Positions 47,359 through 60,322 are shown, counted from the first letter of the stretch. The stretch is DNA of 64,000 bases from Phytophthora sp. 'mugwort' (GCA_033558025.1 JAUCEF010000005.1:1736001-1800000); one strand, 5' to 3'. Made by a program: numbers and translations. Notes: a model not told the origin generated them from the sequence alone.

Positions 47359-47431
47359 TGGTCATACAGGGGCTCGAACCCTGGACCGCAGCGTTATTAG
47401 CACTGTGCTCTACCGACTGAGCTATACGACC
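47359..47431 (-). tRNA. tRNA-Ile (AAU), copy 88
   Basis: Consensus body. Leader S3; trailer T334. Confidence 0.97.
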
Positions 47432-47898
47432 GGCAAGAGCATACCACACACAACCAAAAAAAAAATTCACACAAAACCGAAGCAATGCACACACGCTGGC
47501 TCCACCACGCGCTTCTCCCCATTATTGCGCTGCTCTACAGCCTCCACTTCATCCTGCCATCCGCTTTCTTCTCCATCCAAACTTACATCCGCTCAAACAT
47601 ATCGCCTTATACGATGCCTTTCGCAGTCCACAGCGATCGATTCGCGCGTCGACAAGCCCCGCCAGATCCACTGCCACCTAGCGCAAGCGTCAGTGACCGT
47701 CTACACAACCGTAAACAAAAGCGAGGCTCAAACCACCCGTTCGGCATTGAGCCGTCGAGGCACACCCAGTCGAGTCCGTTTGAAGGTGTGTCGCGACTTT
47801 GGATTGGCTGGTATGCGTCGCCGAACCACAGTATGCCCCGCATCAGGCTGAAGAAGACGCAAAAGCCTGCGCGCTCGAGGAATGAGAAGAGAGCAAAA

Positions 47899-47971
47899 TG
47901 GTCATACAGGGGCTCGAACCCTGGACCGCAGCGTTATTAGCACTGTGCTCTACCGACTGAGCTATACGACC
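47899..47971 (-). tRNA. tRNA-Ile (AAU), copy 89
   Basis: Consensus body. Leader S1; trailer T334; tract form B in the spacer above it. Confidence 0.97.
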
Positions 47972-48438
47972 GGCAAGAGCATACCACACACAACCAAAAC
48001 AAAAATTCACACAAAACCGAAGCAATGCACACACGCTGGCTCCACCACGCGCTTCTCCCCATTATTGCGCTGCTCTACAGCCTCCACTTCATCCTGCCAT
48101 CCGCTTTCTTCTTCCTCCAAACTTACATCCGCTCAAACATATCGCCTTATACGATGCCTTTCGCAGTCCACAGCGATCGATTCGCGCGTCGACAAGCCCC
48201 GCCAGATCCACTGCCACCTAGCGCAAGCGTCAGTGACCGTCTACACAACCGTAAACAAAAGCGAGGCTCAAACCACCCGTTCGGCATTGAGCCGTCGAGG
48301 CACACCCAGTCGAGTCCGTTTGAAGGTGTGTCGCGACTTTGGATTGGCTGGTATGCGTCGCCGAACCACAGTATGCCCCGCATCAGGCTGAAGAAGACGC
48401 AAAAGCCTGCGCGCTCGAGGAATGAGAAGAGAGCAAAA

Positions 48439-48511
48439 TGGTCATACAGGGGCTCGAACCCTGGACCGCAGCGTTATTAGCACTGTGCTCTACCGACTGA
48501 GCTATACGACC
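48439..48511 (-). tRNA. tRNA-Ile (AAU), copy 90
   Basis: Consensus body. Leader S3; trailer T334. Starts an S3-S1-S1 triplet repeated in copies 93-95. Confidence 0.97.
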
Positions 48512-48978
48512 GGCAAGAGCATACCACACACAACCAAAAAAAAAATTCACACAAAACCGAAGCAATGCACACACGCTGGCTCCACCACGCGCTTCTCCCC
48601 ATTATTGCGCTGCTCTACAGCCTCCACTTCATCCTGCCATCCGCTTTCTTCTCCATCCAAACTTACATCCGCTCAAACATATCGCCTTATACGATGCCTT
48701 TCGCAGTCCACAGCGATCGATTCGCGCGTCGACAAGCCCCGCCAGATCCACTGCCACCTAGCGCAAGCGTCAGTGACCGTCTACACAACCGTAAACAAAA
48801 GCGAGGCTCAAACCACCCGTTCGGCATTGAGCCGTCGAGGCACACCCAGTCGAGTCCGTTTGAAGGTGTGTCGCGACTTTGGATTGGCTGGTATGCGTCG
48901 CCGAACCACAGTATGCCCCGCATCAGGCTGAAGAAGACGCAAAAGCCTGCGCGCTCGAGGAATGAGAAGAGAGCAAAA

Positions 48979-49051
48979 TGGTCATACAGGGGCTCGAACC
49001 CTGGACCGCAGCGTTATTAGCACTGTGCTCTACCGACTGAGCTATACGACC
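48979..49051 (-). tRNA. tRNA-Ile (AAU), copy 91
   Basis: Consensus body. Leader S1; trailer T334. Confidence 0.97.
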
Positions 49052-49518
49052 GGCAAGAGCATACCACACACAACCAAAACAAAAATTCACACAAAACCGA
49101 AGCAATGCACACACGCTGGCTCCACCACGCGCTTCTCCCCATTATTGCGCTGCTCTACAGCCTCCACTTCATCCTGCCATCCGCTTTCTTCTTCCTCCAA
49201 ACTTACATCCGCTCAAACATATCGCCTTATACGATGCCTTTCGCAGTCCACAGCGATCGATTCGCGCGTCGACAAGCCCCGCCAGATCCACTGCCACCTA
49301 GCGCAAGCGTCAGTGACCGTCTACACAACCGTAAACAAAAGCGAGGCTCAAACCACCCGTTCGGCATTGAGCCGTCGAGGCACACCCAGTCGAGTCCGTT
49401 TGAAGGTGTGTCGCGACTTTGGATTGGCTGGTATGCGTCGCCGAACCACAGTATGCCCCGCATCAGGCTGAAGAAGACGCAAAAGCCTGCGCGCTCGAGG
49501 AATGAGAAGAGAGCAAAA

Positions 49519-49591
49519 TGGTCATACAGGGGCTCGAACCCTGGACCGCAGCGTTATTAGCACTGTGCTCTACCGACTGAGCTATACGACC
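49519..49591 (-). tRNA. tRNA-Ile (AAU), copy 92
   Basis: Consensus body. Leader S1; trailer T334. Confidence 0.97.
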
Positions 49592-50058
49592 GGCAAGAGC
49601 ATACCACACACAACCAAAACAAAAATTCACACAAAACCGAAGCAATGCACACACGCTGGCTCCACCACGCGCTTCTCCCCATTATTGCGCTGCTCTACAG
49701 CCTCCACTTCATCCTGCCATCCGCTTTCTTCTTCCTCCAAACTTACATCCGCTCAAACATATCGCCTTATACGATGCCTTTCGCAGTCCACAGCGATCGA
49801 TTCGCGCGTCGACAAGCCCCGCCAGATCCACTGCCACCTAGCGCAAGCGTCAGTGACCGTCTACACAACCGTAAACAAAAGCGAGGCTCAAACCACCCGT
49901 TCGGCATTGAGCCGTCGAGGCACACCCAGTCGAGTCCGTTTGAAGGTGTGTCGCGACTTTGGATTGGCTGGTATGCGTCGCCGAACCACAGTATGCCCCG
50001 CATCAGGCTGAAGAAGACGCAAAAGCCTGCGCGCTCGAGGAATGAGAAGAGAGCAAAA

Positions 50059-50131
50059 TGGTCATACAGGGGCTCGAACCCTGGACCGCAGCGTTATTAG
50101 CACTGTGCTCTACCGACTGAGCTATACGACC
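50059..50131 (-). tRNA. tRNA-Ile (AAU), copy 93
   Basis: Consensus body. Leader S3; trailer T334. Confidence 0.97.
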
Positions 50132-50598
50132 GGCAAGAGCATACCACACACAACCAAAAAAAAAATTCACACAAAACCGAAGCAATGCACACACGCTGGC
50201 TCCACCACGCGCTTCTCCCCATTATTGCGCTGCTCTACAGCCTCCACTTCATCCTGCCATCCGCTTTCTTCTCCATCCAAACTTACATCCGCTCAAACAT
50301 ATCGCCTTATACGATGCCTTTCGCAGTCCACAGCGATCGATTCGCGCGTCGACAAGCCCCGCCAGATCCACTGCCACCTAGCGCAAGCGTCAGTGACCGT
50401 CTACACAACCGTAAACAAAAGCGAGGCTCAAACCACCCGTTCGGCATTGAGCCGTCGAGGCACACCCAGTCGAGTCCGTTTGAAGGTGTGTCGCGACTTT
50501 GGATTGGCTGGTATGCGTCGCCGAACCACAGTATGCCCCGCATCAGGCTGAAGAAGACGCAAAAGCCTGCGCGCTCGAGGAATGAGAAGAGAGCAAAA

Positions 50599-50671
50599 TG
50601 GTCATACAGGGGCTCGAACCCTGGACCGCAGCGTTATTAGCACTGTGCTCTACCGACTGAGCTATACGACC
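50599..50671 (-). tRNA. tRNA-Ile (AAU), copy 94
   Basis: Consensus body. Leader S1; trailer T334. Confidence 0.97.
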
Positions 50672-51138
50672 GGCAAGAGCATACCACACACAACCAAAAC
50701 AAAAATTCACACAAAACCGAAGCAATGCACACACGCTGGCTCCACCACGCGCTTCTCCCCATTATTGCGCTGCTCTACAGCCTCCACTTCATCCTGCCAT
50801 CCGCTTTCTTCTTCCTCCAAACTTACATCCGCTCAAACATATCGCCTTATACGATGCCTTTCGCAGTCCACAGCGATCGATTCGCGCGTCGACAAGCCCC
50901 GCCAGATCCACTGCCACCTAGCGCAAGCGTCAGTGACCGTCTACACAACCGTAAACAAAAGCGAGGCTCAAACCACCCGTTCGGCATTGAGCCGTCGAGG
51001 CACACCCAGTCGAGTCCGTTTGAAGGTGTGTCGCGACTTTGGATTGGCTGGTATGCGTCGCCGAACCACAGTATGCCCCGCATCAGGCTGAAGAAGACGC
51101 AAAAGCCTGCGCGCTCGAGGAATGAGAAGAGAGCAAAA

Positions 51139-51211
51139 TGGTCATACAGGGGCTCGAACCCTGGACCGCAGCGTTATTAGCACTGTGCTCTACCGACTGA
51201 GCTATACGACC
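51139..51211 (-). tRNA. tRNA-Ile (AAU), copy 95
   Basis: Consensus body. Leader S1; trailer T334. Confidence 0.97.
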
Positions 51212-51678
51212 GGCAAGAGCATACCACACACAACCAAAACAAAAATTCACACAAAACCGAAGCAATGCACACACGCTGGCTCCACCACGCGCTTCTCCCC
51301 ATTATTGCGCTGCTCTACAGCCTCCACTTCATCCTGCCATCCGCTTTCTTCTTCCTCCAAACTTACATCCGCTCAAACATATCGCCTTATACGATGCCTT
51401 TCGCAGTCCACAGCGATCGATTCGCGCGTCGACAAGCCCCGCCAGATCCACTGCCACCTAGCGCAAGCGTCAGTGACCGTCTACACAACCGTAAACAAAA
51501 GCGAGGCTCAAACCACCCGTTCGGCATTGAGCCGTCGAGGCACACCCAGTCGAGTCCGTTTGAAGGTGTGTCGCGACTTTGGATTGGCTGGTATGCGTCG
51601 CCGAACCACAGTATGCCCCGCATCAGGCTGAAGAAGACGCAAAAGCCGGCGCGCTCGAGGAATGAGAAGAGAGCAAAA

Positions 51679-51751
51679 TGGTCATACAGGGGCTCGAACC
51701 CTGGACCGCAGCGTTATTAGCACTGTGCTCTACCGACTGAGCTATACGACC
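51679..51751 (-). tRNA. tRNA-Ile (AAU), copy 96
   Basis: Consensus body. Leader S3 with T446 and G454; trailer G334. Confidence 0.97.
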
Positions 51752-52218
51752 GGCAAGAGTATACCACGCACAACCAAAAAAAAAATTCACACAAAACCGA
51801 AGCAATGCACACACGCTGGCTCCACCACGCGCTTCTCCCCATTATTGCGCTGCTCTACAGCCTCCACTTCATCCTGCCATCCGCTTTCTTCTCCATCCAA
51901 ACTTACATCCGCTCAAACATATCGCCTTATACGATGCCTTTCGCAGTCCACAGCGATCGATTCGCGCGTCGACAAGCCCCGCCAGATCCACTGCCACCTA
52001 GCGCAAGCGTCAGTGACCGTCTACACAACCGTAAACAAAAGCGAGGCTCAAACCACCCGTTCGGCATTGAGCCGTCGAGGCACACCCAGTCGAGTCCGTT
52101 TGAAGGTGTGTCGCGACTTTGGATTGGCTGGTATGCGTCGCCGAACCACAGTATGCCCCGCATCAGGCTGAAGAAGACGCAAAAGCCTGCGCGCTCGAGG
52201 AATGAGAAGAGAGCAAAA

Positions 52219-52291
52219 TGGTCATACAGGGGCTCGAACCCTGGACCGCAGCGTTATTAGCACTGTGCTCTACCGACTGAGCTATACGACC
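52219..52291 (-). tRNA. tRNA-Ile (AAU), copy 97
   Basis: Consensus body. Leader S3; trailer T334. Confidence 0.97.
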
Positions 52292-52758
52292 GGCAAGAGC
52301 ATACCACACACAACCAAAAAAAAAATTCACACAAAACCGAAGCAATGCACACACGCTGGCTCCACCACGCGCTTCTCCCCATTATTGCGCTGCTCTACAG
52401 CCTCCACTTCATCCTGCCATCCGCTTTCTTCTCCATCCAAACTTACATCCGCTCAAACATATCGCCTTATACGATGCCTTTCGCAGTCCACAGCGATCGA
52501 TTCGCGCGTCGACAAGCCCCGCCAGATCCACTGCCACCTAGCGCAAGCGTCAGTGACCGTCTACACAACCGTAAACAAAAGCGAGGCTCAAACCACCCGT
52601 TCGGCATTGAGCCGTCGAGGCACACCCAGTCGAGTCCGTTTGAAGGTGTGTCGCGACTTTGGATTGGCTGGTATGCGTCGCCGAACCACAGTATGCCCCG
52701 CATCAGGCTGAAGAAGACGCAAAAGCCTGCGCGCTCGAGGAATGAGAAGAGAGCAAAA

Positions 52759-52831
52759 TGGTCATACAGGGGCTCGAACCCTGGACCGCAGCGTTATTAG
52801 CACTGTGCTCTACCGACTGAGCTATACGACC
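52759..52831 (-). tRNA. tRNA-Ile (AAU), copy 98
   Basis: Consensus body. Leader S1; trailer T334. Confidence 0.97.
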
Positions 52832-53298
52832 GGCAAGAGCATACCACACACAACCAAAACAAAAATTCACACAAAACCGAAGCAATGCACACACGCTGGC
52901 TCCACCACGCGCTTCTCCCCATTATTGCGCTGCTCTACAGCCTCCACTTCATCCTGCCATCCGCTTTCTTCTTCCTCCAAACTTACATCCGCTCAAACAT
53001 ATCGCCTTATACGATGCCTTTCGCAGTCCACAGCGATCGATTCGCGCGTCGACAAGCCCCGCCAGATCCACTGCCACCTAGCGCAAGCGTCAGTGACCGT
53101 CTACACAACCGTAAACAAAAGCGAGGCTCAAACCACCCGTTCGGCATTGAGCCGTCGAGGCACACCCAGTCGAGTCCGTTTGAAGGTGTGTCGCGACTTT
53201 GGATTGGCTGGTATGCGTCGCCGAACCACAGTATGCCCCGCATCAGGCTGAAGAAGACGCAAAAGCCTGCGCGCTCGAGGAATGAGAAGAGAGCAAAA

Positions 53299-53371
53299 TG
53301 GTCATACAGGGGCTCGAACCCTGGACCGCAGCGTTATTAGCACTGTGCTCTACCGACTGAGCTATACGACC
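53299..53371 (-). tRNA. tRNA-Ile (AAU), copy 99
   Basis: Consensus body. Leader S3; trailer T334. Confidence 0.97.
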
Positions 53372-53838
53372 GGCAAGAGCATACCACACACAACCAAAAA
53401 AAAAATTCACACAAAACCGAAGCAATGCACACACGCTGGCTCCACCACGCGCTTCTCCCCATTATTGCGCTGCTCTACAGCCTCCACTTCATCCTGCCAT
53501 CCGCTTTCTTCTCCATCCAAACTTACATCCGCTCAAACATATCGCCTTATACGATGCCTTTCGCAGTCCACAGCGATCGATTCGCGCGTCGACAAGCCCC
53601 GCCAGATCCACTGCCACCTAGCGCAAGCGTCAGTGACCGTCTACACAACCGTAAACAAAAGCGAGGCTCAAACCACCCGTTCGGCATTGAGCCGTCGAGG
53701 CACACCCAGTCGAGTCCGTTTGAAGGTGTGTCGCGACTTTGGATTGGCTGGTATGCGTCGCCGAACCACAGTATGCCCCGCATCAGGCTGAAGAAGACGC
53801 AAAAGCCTGCGCGCTCGAGGAATGAGAAGAGAGCAAAA

Positions 53839-53911
53839 TGGTCATACAGGGGCTCGAACCCTGGACCGCAGCGTTATTAGCACTGTGCTCTACCGACTGA
53901 GCTATACGACC
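53839..53911 (-). tRNA. tRNA-Ile (AAU), copy 100
   Basis: Consensus body. Leader S1; trailer T334. Confidence 0.97.
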
Positions 53912-54378
53912 GGCAAGAGCATACCACACACAACCAAAACAAAAATTCACACAAAACCGAAGCAATGCACACACGCTGGCTCCACCACGCGCTTCTCCCC
54001 ATTATTGCGCTGCTCTACAGCCTCCACTTCATCCTGCCATCCGCTTTCTTCTTCCTCCAAACTTACATCCGCTCAAACATATCGCCTTATACGATGCCTT
54101 TCGCAGTCCACAGCGATCGATTCGCGCGTCGACAAGCCCCGCCAGATCCACTGCCACCTAGCGCAAGCGTCAGTGACCGTCTACACAACCGTAAACAAAA
54201 GCGAGGCTCAAACCACCCGTTCGGCATTGAGCCGTCGAGGCACACCCAGTCGAGTCCGTTTGAAGGTGTGTCGCGACTTTGGATTGGCTGGTATGCGTCG
54301 CCGAACCACAGTATGCCCCGCATCAGGCTGAAGAAGACGCAAAAGCCTGCGCGCTCGAGGAATGAGAAGAGAGCAAAA

Positions 54379-54451
54379 TGGTCATACAGGGGCTCGAACC
54401 CTGGACCGCAGCGTTATTAGCACTGTGCTCTACCGACTGAGCTATACGACC
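54379..54451 (-). tRNA. tRNA-Ile (AAU), copy 101
   Basis: Consensus body. Leader S1; trailer T334. Confidence 0.97.
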
Positions 54452-54918
54452 GGCAAGAGCATACCACACACAACCAAAACAAAAATTCACACAAAACCGA
54501 AGCAATGCACACACGCTGGCTCCACCACGCGCTTCTCCCCATTATTGCGCTGCTCTACAGCCTCCACTTCATCCTGCCATCCGCTTTCTTCTTCCTCCAA
54601 ACTTACATCCGCTCAAACATATCGCCTTATACGATGCCTTTCGCAGTCCACAGCGATCGATTCGCGCGTCGACAAGCCCCGCCAGATCCACTGCCACCTA
54701 GCGCAAGCGTCAGTGACCGTCTACACAACCGTAAACAAAAGCGAGGCTCAAACCACCCGTTCGGCATTGAGCCGTCGAGGCACACCCAGTCGAGTCCGTT
54801 TGAAGGTGTGTCGCGACTTTGGATTGGCTGGTATGCGTCGCCGAACCACAGTATGCCCCGCATCAGGCTGAAGAAGACGCAAAAGCCTGCGCGCTCGAGG
54901 AATGAGAAGAGAGCAAAA

Positions 54919-54991
54919 TGGTCATACAGGGGCTCGAACCCTGGACCGCAGCGTTATTAGCACTGTGCTCTACCGACTGAGCTATACGACC
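54919..54991 (-). tRNA. tRNA-Ile (AAU), copy 102
   Basis: Consensus body. Leader S1; trailer T334. Confidence 0.97.
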
Positions 54992-55458
54992 GGCAAGAGC
55001 ATACCACACACAACCAAAACAAAAATTCACACAAAACCGAAGCAATGCACACACGCTGGCTCCACCACGCGCTTCTCCCCATTATTGCGCTGCTCTACAG
55101 CCTCCACTTCATCCTGCCATCCGCTTTCTTCTTCCTCCAAACTTACATCCGCTCAAACATATCGCCTTATACGATGCCTTTCGCAGTCCACAGCGATCGA
55201 TTCGCGCGTCGACAAGCCCCGCCAGATCCACTGCCACCTAGCGCAAGCGTCAGTGACCGTCTACACAACCGTAAACAAAAGCGAGGCTCAAACCACCCGT
55301 TCGGCATTGAGCCGTCGAGGCACACCCAGTCGAGTCCGTTTGAAGGTGTGTCGCGACTTTGGATTGGCTGGTATGCGTCGCCGAACCACAGTATGCCCCG
55401 CATCAGGCTGAAGAAGACGCAAAAGCCTGCGCGCTCGAGGAATGAGAAGAGAGCAAAA

Positions 55459-55531
55459 TGGTCATACAGGGGCTCGAACCCTGGACCGCAGCGTTATTAG
55501 CACTGTGCTCTACCGACTGAGCTATACGACC
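55459..55531 (-). tRNA. tRNA-Ile (AAU), copy 103
   Basis: Consensus body. Leader S4 with T439, an isolated outlier from the 37-45 kb T439 group; trailer T334. Confidence 0.97.
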
Positions 55532-55998
55532 GTCAAGAGCATACCACACACAACCAAAGCAAAAATTCACACAAAACCGAAGCAATGCACACACGCTGGC
55601 TCCACCACGCGCTTCTCCCCATTATTGCGCTGCTCTACAGCCTCCACTTCATCCTGCCATCCGCTTTCTTCTCCATCCAAACTTACATCCGCTCAAACAT
55701 ATCGCCTTATACGATGCCTTTCGCAGTCCACAGCGATCGATTCGCGCGTCGACAAGCCCCGCCAGATCCACTGCCACCTAGCGCAAGCGTCAGTGACTGT
55801 CTACACAACCGTAAACAAAAGCGAGGCTCAAACCACCCGTTCGGCATTGAGCCGTCGAGGCACACCCAGTCGAGTCCGTTTGAAGGTGTGTCGCGACTTT
55901 GGATTGGCTGGTATGCGTCGCCGAACCACAGTATGCCCCGCATCAGGCTGAAGAAGACGCAAAAGCCTGCGCGCTCGAGGAATGAGAAGAGAGCAAAA

Positions 55999-56071
55999 TG
56001 GTCATACAGGGGCTCGAACCCTGGACCGCAGCGTTATTAGCACTGTGCTCTACCGACTGAGCTATACGACC
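55999..56071 (-). tRNA. tRNA-Ile (AAU), copy 104
   Basis: Consensus body. Leader S1; trailer T334; C164T at 55798. Confidence 0.97.
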
Positions 56072-56538
56072 GGCAAGAGCATACCACACACAACCAAAAC
56101 AAAAATTCACACAAAACCGAAGCAATGCACACACGCTGGCTCCACCACGCGCTTCTCCCCATTATTGCGCTGCTCTACAGCCTCCACTTCATCCTGCCAT
56201 CCGCTTTCTTCTTCCTCCAAACTTACATCCGCTCAAACATATCGCCTTATACGATGCCTTTCGCAGTCCACAGCGATCGATTCGCGCGTCGACAAGCCCC
56301 GCCAGATCCACTGCCACCTAGCGCAAGCGTCAGTGACTGTCTACACAACCGTAAACAAAAGCGAGGCTCAAACCACCCGTTCGGCATTGAGCCGTCGAGG
56401 CACACCCAGTCGAGTCCGTTTGAAGGTGTGTCGCGACTTTGGATTGGCTGGTATGCGTCGCCGAACCACAGTATGCCCCGCATCAGGCTGAAGAAGACGC
56501 AAAAGCCTGCGCGCTCGAGGAATGAGAAGAGAGCAAAA

Positions 56539-56611
56539 TGGTCATACAGGGGCTCGAACCCTGGACCGCAGCGTTATTAGCACTGTGCTCTACCGACTGA
56601 GCTATACGACC
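56539..56611 (-). tRNA. tRNA-Ile (AAU), copy 105
   Basis: Consensus body. Leader S1; trailer T334; C164T at 56338 on a form-B spacer, whereas the other four C164T units are form A. Confidence 0.97.
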
Positions 56612-57078
56612 GGCAAGAGCATACCACACACAACCAAAACAAAAATTCACACAAAACCGAAGCAATGCACACACGCTGGCTCCACCACGCGCTTCTCCCC
56701 ATTATTGCGCTGCTCTACAGCCTCCACTTCATCCTGCCATCCGCTTTCTTCTTCCTCCAAACTTACATCCGCTCAAACATATCGCCTTATACGATGCCTT
56801 TCGCAGTCCACAGCGATCGATTCGCGCGTCGACAAGCCCCGCCAGATCCACTGCCACCTAGCGCAAGCGTCAGTGACCGTCTACACAACCGTAAACAAAA
56901 GCGAGGCTCAAACCACCCGTTCGGCATTGAGCCGTCGAGGCACACCCAGTCGAGTCCGTTTGAAGGTGTGTCGCGACTTTGGATTGGCTGGTATGCGTCG
57001 CCGAACCACAGTATGCCCCGCATCAGGCTGAAGAAGACGCAAAAGCCTGCGCGCTCGAGGAATGAGAAGAGAGCAAAA

Positions 57079-57151
57079 TGGTCATACAGGGGCTCGAACC
57101 CTGGACCGCAGCGTTATTAGCACTGTGCTCTACCGACTGAGCTATACGACC
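57079..57151 (-). tRNA. tRNA-Ile (AAU), copy 106
   Basis: Consensus body. Leader S1; trailer T334. Confidence 0.97.
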
Positions 57152-57618
57152 GGCAAGAGCATACCACACACAACCAAAACAAAAATTCACACAAAACCGA
57201 AGCAATGCACACACGCTGGCTCCACCACGCGCTTCTCCCCATTATTGCGCTGCTCTACAGCCTCCACTTCATCCTGCCATCCGCTTTCTTCTTCCTCCAA
57301 ACTTACATCCGCTCAAACATATCGCCTTATACGATGCCTTTCGCAGTCCACAGCGATCGATTCGCGCGTCGACAAGCCCCGCCAGATCCACTGCCACCTA
57401 GCGCAAGCGTCAGTGACCGTCTACACAACCGTAAACAAAAGCGAGGCTCAAACCACCCGTTCGGCATTGAGCCGTCGAGGCACACCCAGTCGAGTCCGTT
57501 TGAAGGTGTGTCGCGACTTTGGATTGGCTGGTATGCGTCGCCGAACCACAGTATGCCCCGCATCAGGCTGAAGAAGACGCAAAAGCCGGCGCGCTCGAGG
57601 AATGAGAAGAGAGCAAAA

Positions 57619-57691
57619 TGGTCATACAGGGGCTCGAACCCTGGACCGCAGCGTTATTAGCACTGTGCTCTACCGACTGAGCTATACGACC
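57619..57691 (-). tRNA. tRNA-Ile (AAU), copy 107
   Basis: Consensus body. Leader S4; trailer G334; last 544-bp period follows. Confidence 0.97.
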
Positions 57692-57824
57692 GGCAAGAGC
57701 ATACCACACACAACCAAAGCAAAAATTCACACAAAACCGAAGCAATGCACACACGCTGGCTCCACCACGCGCTTCTCCCCATTATTGCGCTGCTCTACAG
57801 CCTCCACTTCATCCTGCCATCCGC

Positions 57825-57844
57825 TTTCTTCTTCCTCCATCCAA
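57825..57844. repeat. 544-bp unit (fifth)
   Basis: Longer tract with C508, between copy 107 (S4, G334) and copy 108 (S4, T446, G454). It marks the boundary where tract form B stops and form A resumes. Confidence 0.9.
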
Positions 57845-58162
57845 ACTTACATCCGCTCAAACATATCGCCTTATACGATGCCTTTCGCAGTCCACAGCGA
57901 TCGATTCGCGCGTCGACAAGCCCCGCCAGATCCACTGCCACCTAGCGCAAGCGTCAGTGACCGTCTACACAACCGTAAACAAAAGCGAGGCTCAAACCAC
58001 CCGTTCGGCATTGAGCCGTCGAGGCACACCCAGTCGAGTCCGTTTGAAGGTGTGTCGCGACTTTGGATTGGCTGGTATGCGTCGCCGAACCACAGTATGC
58101 CCCGCATCAGGCTGAAGAAGACGCAAAAGCCTGCGCGCTCGAGGAATGAGAAGAGAGCAAAA

Positions 58163-58235
58163 TGGTCATACAGGGGCTCGAACCCTGGACCGCAGCGTTA
58201 TTAGCACTGTGCTCTACCGACTGAGCTATACGACC
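58163..58235 (-). tRNA. tRNA-Ile (AAU), copy 108
   Basis: Consensus body. Leader S4 with T446 and G454; trailer T334. Confidence 0.97.
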
Positions 58236-58702
58236 GGCAAGAGTATACCACGCACAACCAAAGCAAAAATTCACACAAAACCGAAGCAATGCACACACGC
58301 TGGCTCCACCACGCGCTTCTCCCCATTATTGCGCTGCTCTACAGCCTCCACTTCATCCTGCCATCCGCTTTCTTCTCCATCCAAACTTACATCCGCTCAA
58401 ACATATCGCCTTATACGATGCCTTTCGCAGTCCACAGCGATCGATTCGCGCGTCGACAAGCCCCGCCAGATCCACTGCCACCTAGCGCAAGCGTCAGTGA
58501 CCGTCTACACAACCGTAAACAAAAGCGAGGCTCAAACCACCCGTTCGGCATTGAGCCGTCGAGGCACACCCAGTCGAGTCCGTTTGAAGGTGTGTCGCGA
58601 CTTTGGATTGGCTGGTATGCGTCGCCGAACCACAGTATGCCCCGCATCAGGCTGAAGAAGACGCAAAAGCCGGCGCGCTCGAGGAATGAGAAGAGAGCAA
58701 AA

Positions 58703-58775
58703 TGGTCATACAGGGGCTCGAACCCTGGACCGCAGCGTTATTAGCACTGTGCTCTACCGACTGAGCTATACGACC
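58703..58775 (-). tRNA. tRNA-Ile (AAU), copy 109
   Basis: Consensus body. Leader S4; trailer G334. Confidence 0.97.
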
Positions 58776-59242
58776 GGCAAGAGCATACCACACACAACCA
58801 AAGCAAAAATTCACACAAAACCGAAGCAATGCACACACGCTGGCTCCACCACGCGCTTCTCCCCATTATTGCGCTGCTCTACAGCCTCCACTTCATCCTG
58901 CCATCCGCTTTCTTCTCCATCCAAACTTACATCCGCTCAAACATATCGCCTTATACGATGCCTTTCGCAGTCCACAGCGATCGATTCGCGCGTCGACAAG
59001 CCCCGCCAGATCCACTGCCACCTAGCGCAAGCGTCAGTGACCGTCTACACAACCGTAAACAAAAGCGAGGCTCAAACCACCCGTTCGGCATTGAGCCGTC
59101 GAGGCACACCCAGTCGAGTCCGTTTGAAGGTGTGTCGCGACTTTGGATTGGCTGGTATGCGTCGCCGAACCACAGTATGCCCCGCATCAGGCTGAAGAAG
59201 ACGCAAAAGCCTGCGCGCTCGAGGAATGAGAAGAGAGCAAAA

Positions 59243-59315
59243 TGGTCATACAGGGGCTCGAACCCTGGACCGCAGCGTTATTAGCACTGTGCTCTACCGA
59301 CTGAGCTATACGACC
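59243..59315 (-). tRNA. tRNA-Ile (AAU), copy 110
   Basis: Consensus body. Leader S1 with T446 and G454; trailer T334. Confidence 0.97.
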
Positions 59316-59782
59316 GGCAAGAGTATACCACGCACAACCAAAACAAAAATTCACACAAAACCGAAGCAATGCACACACGCTGGCTCCACCACGCGCTTCT
59401 CCCCATTATTGCGCTGCTCTACAGCCTCCACTTCATCCTGCCATCCGCTTTCTTCTCCATCCAAACTTACATCCGCTCAAACATATCGCCTTATACGATG
59501 CCTTTCGCAGTCCACAGCGATCGATTCGCGCGTCGACAAGCCCCGCCAGATCCACTGCCACCTAGCGCAAGCGTCAGTGACCGTCTACACAACCGTAAAC
59601 AAAAGCGAGGCTCAAACCACCCGTTCGGCATTGAGCCGTCGAGGCACACCCAGTCGAGTCCGTTTGAAGGTGTGTCGCGACTTTGGATTGGCTGGTATGC
59701 GTCGCCGAACCACAGTATGCCCCGCATCAGGCTGAAGAAGACGCAAAAGCCTGCGCGCTCGAGGAATGAGAAGAGAGCAAAA

Positions 59783-59855
59783 TGGTCATACAGGGGCTCG
59801 AACCCTGGACCGCAGCGTTATTAGCACTGTGCTCTACCGACTGAGCTATACGACC
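59783..59855 (-). tRNA. tRNA-Ile (AAU), copy 111
   Basis: Consensus body. Leader S3; trailer T334. Confidence 0.97.
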
Positions 59856-60322
59856 GGCAAGAGCATACCACACACAACCAAAAAAAAAATTCACACAAAA
59901 CCGAAGCAATGCACACACGCTGGCTCCACCACGCGCTTCTCCCCATTATTGCGCTGCTCTACAGCCTCCACTTCATCCTGCCATCCGCTTTCTTCTCCAT
60001 CCAAACTTACATCCGCTCAAACATATCGCCTTATACGCTGCCTTTCGCAGTCCACAGCGATCGATTCGCGCGTCGACAAGCCCCGCCAGATCCACTGCCA
60101 CCTAGCGCAAGCGTCAGTGACCGTCTACACAACCGTAAACAAAAGCGAGGCTCAAACCACCCGTTCGGCATTGAGCCGTCGAGGCACACCCAGTCGAGTC
60201 CGTTTGAAGGTGTGTCGCGACTTTGGATTGGCTGGTATGCGTCGCCGAACCACAGTATGCCCCGCATCAGGCTGAAGAAGACGCAAAAGCCTGCGCGCTC
60301 GAGGAATGAGAAGAGAGCAAAA

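Larger units (their letters stand above)
36231..57300. repeat. Domain containing pyrimidine-tract form B (CTTCTTCCTCC)
   Basis: The first form-B unit is near 36231 and the last near 57300. Form B has the same length as form A (CTTCTCCATCC) but differs at unit bases 39 and 41. Form A units are interspersed within the domain, and outside it only form A or 544 units occur. Confidence 0.85.
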
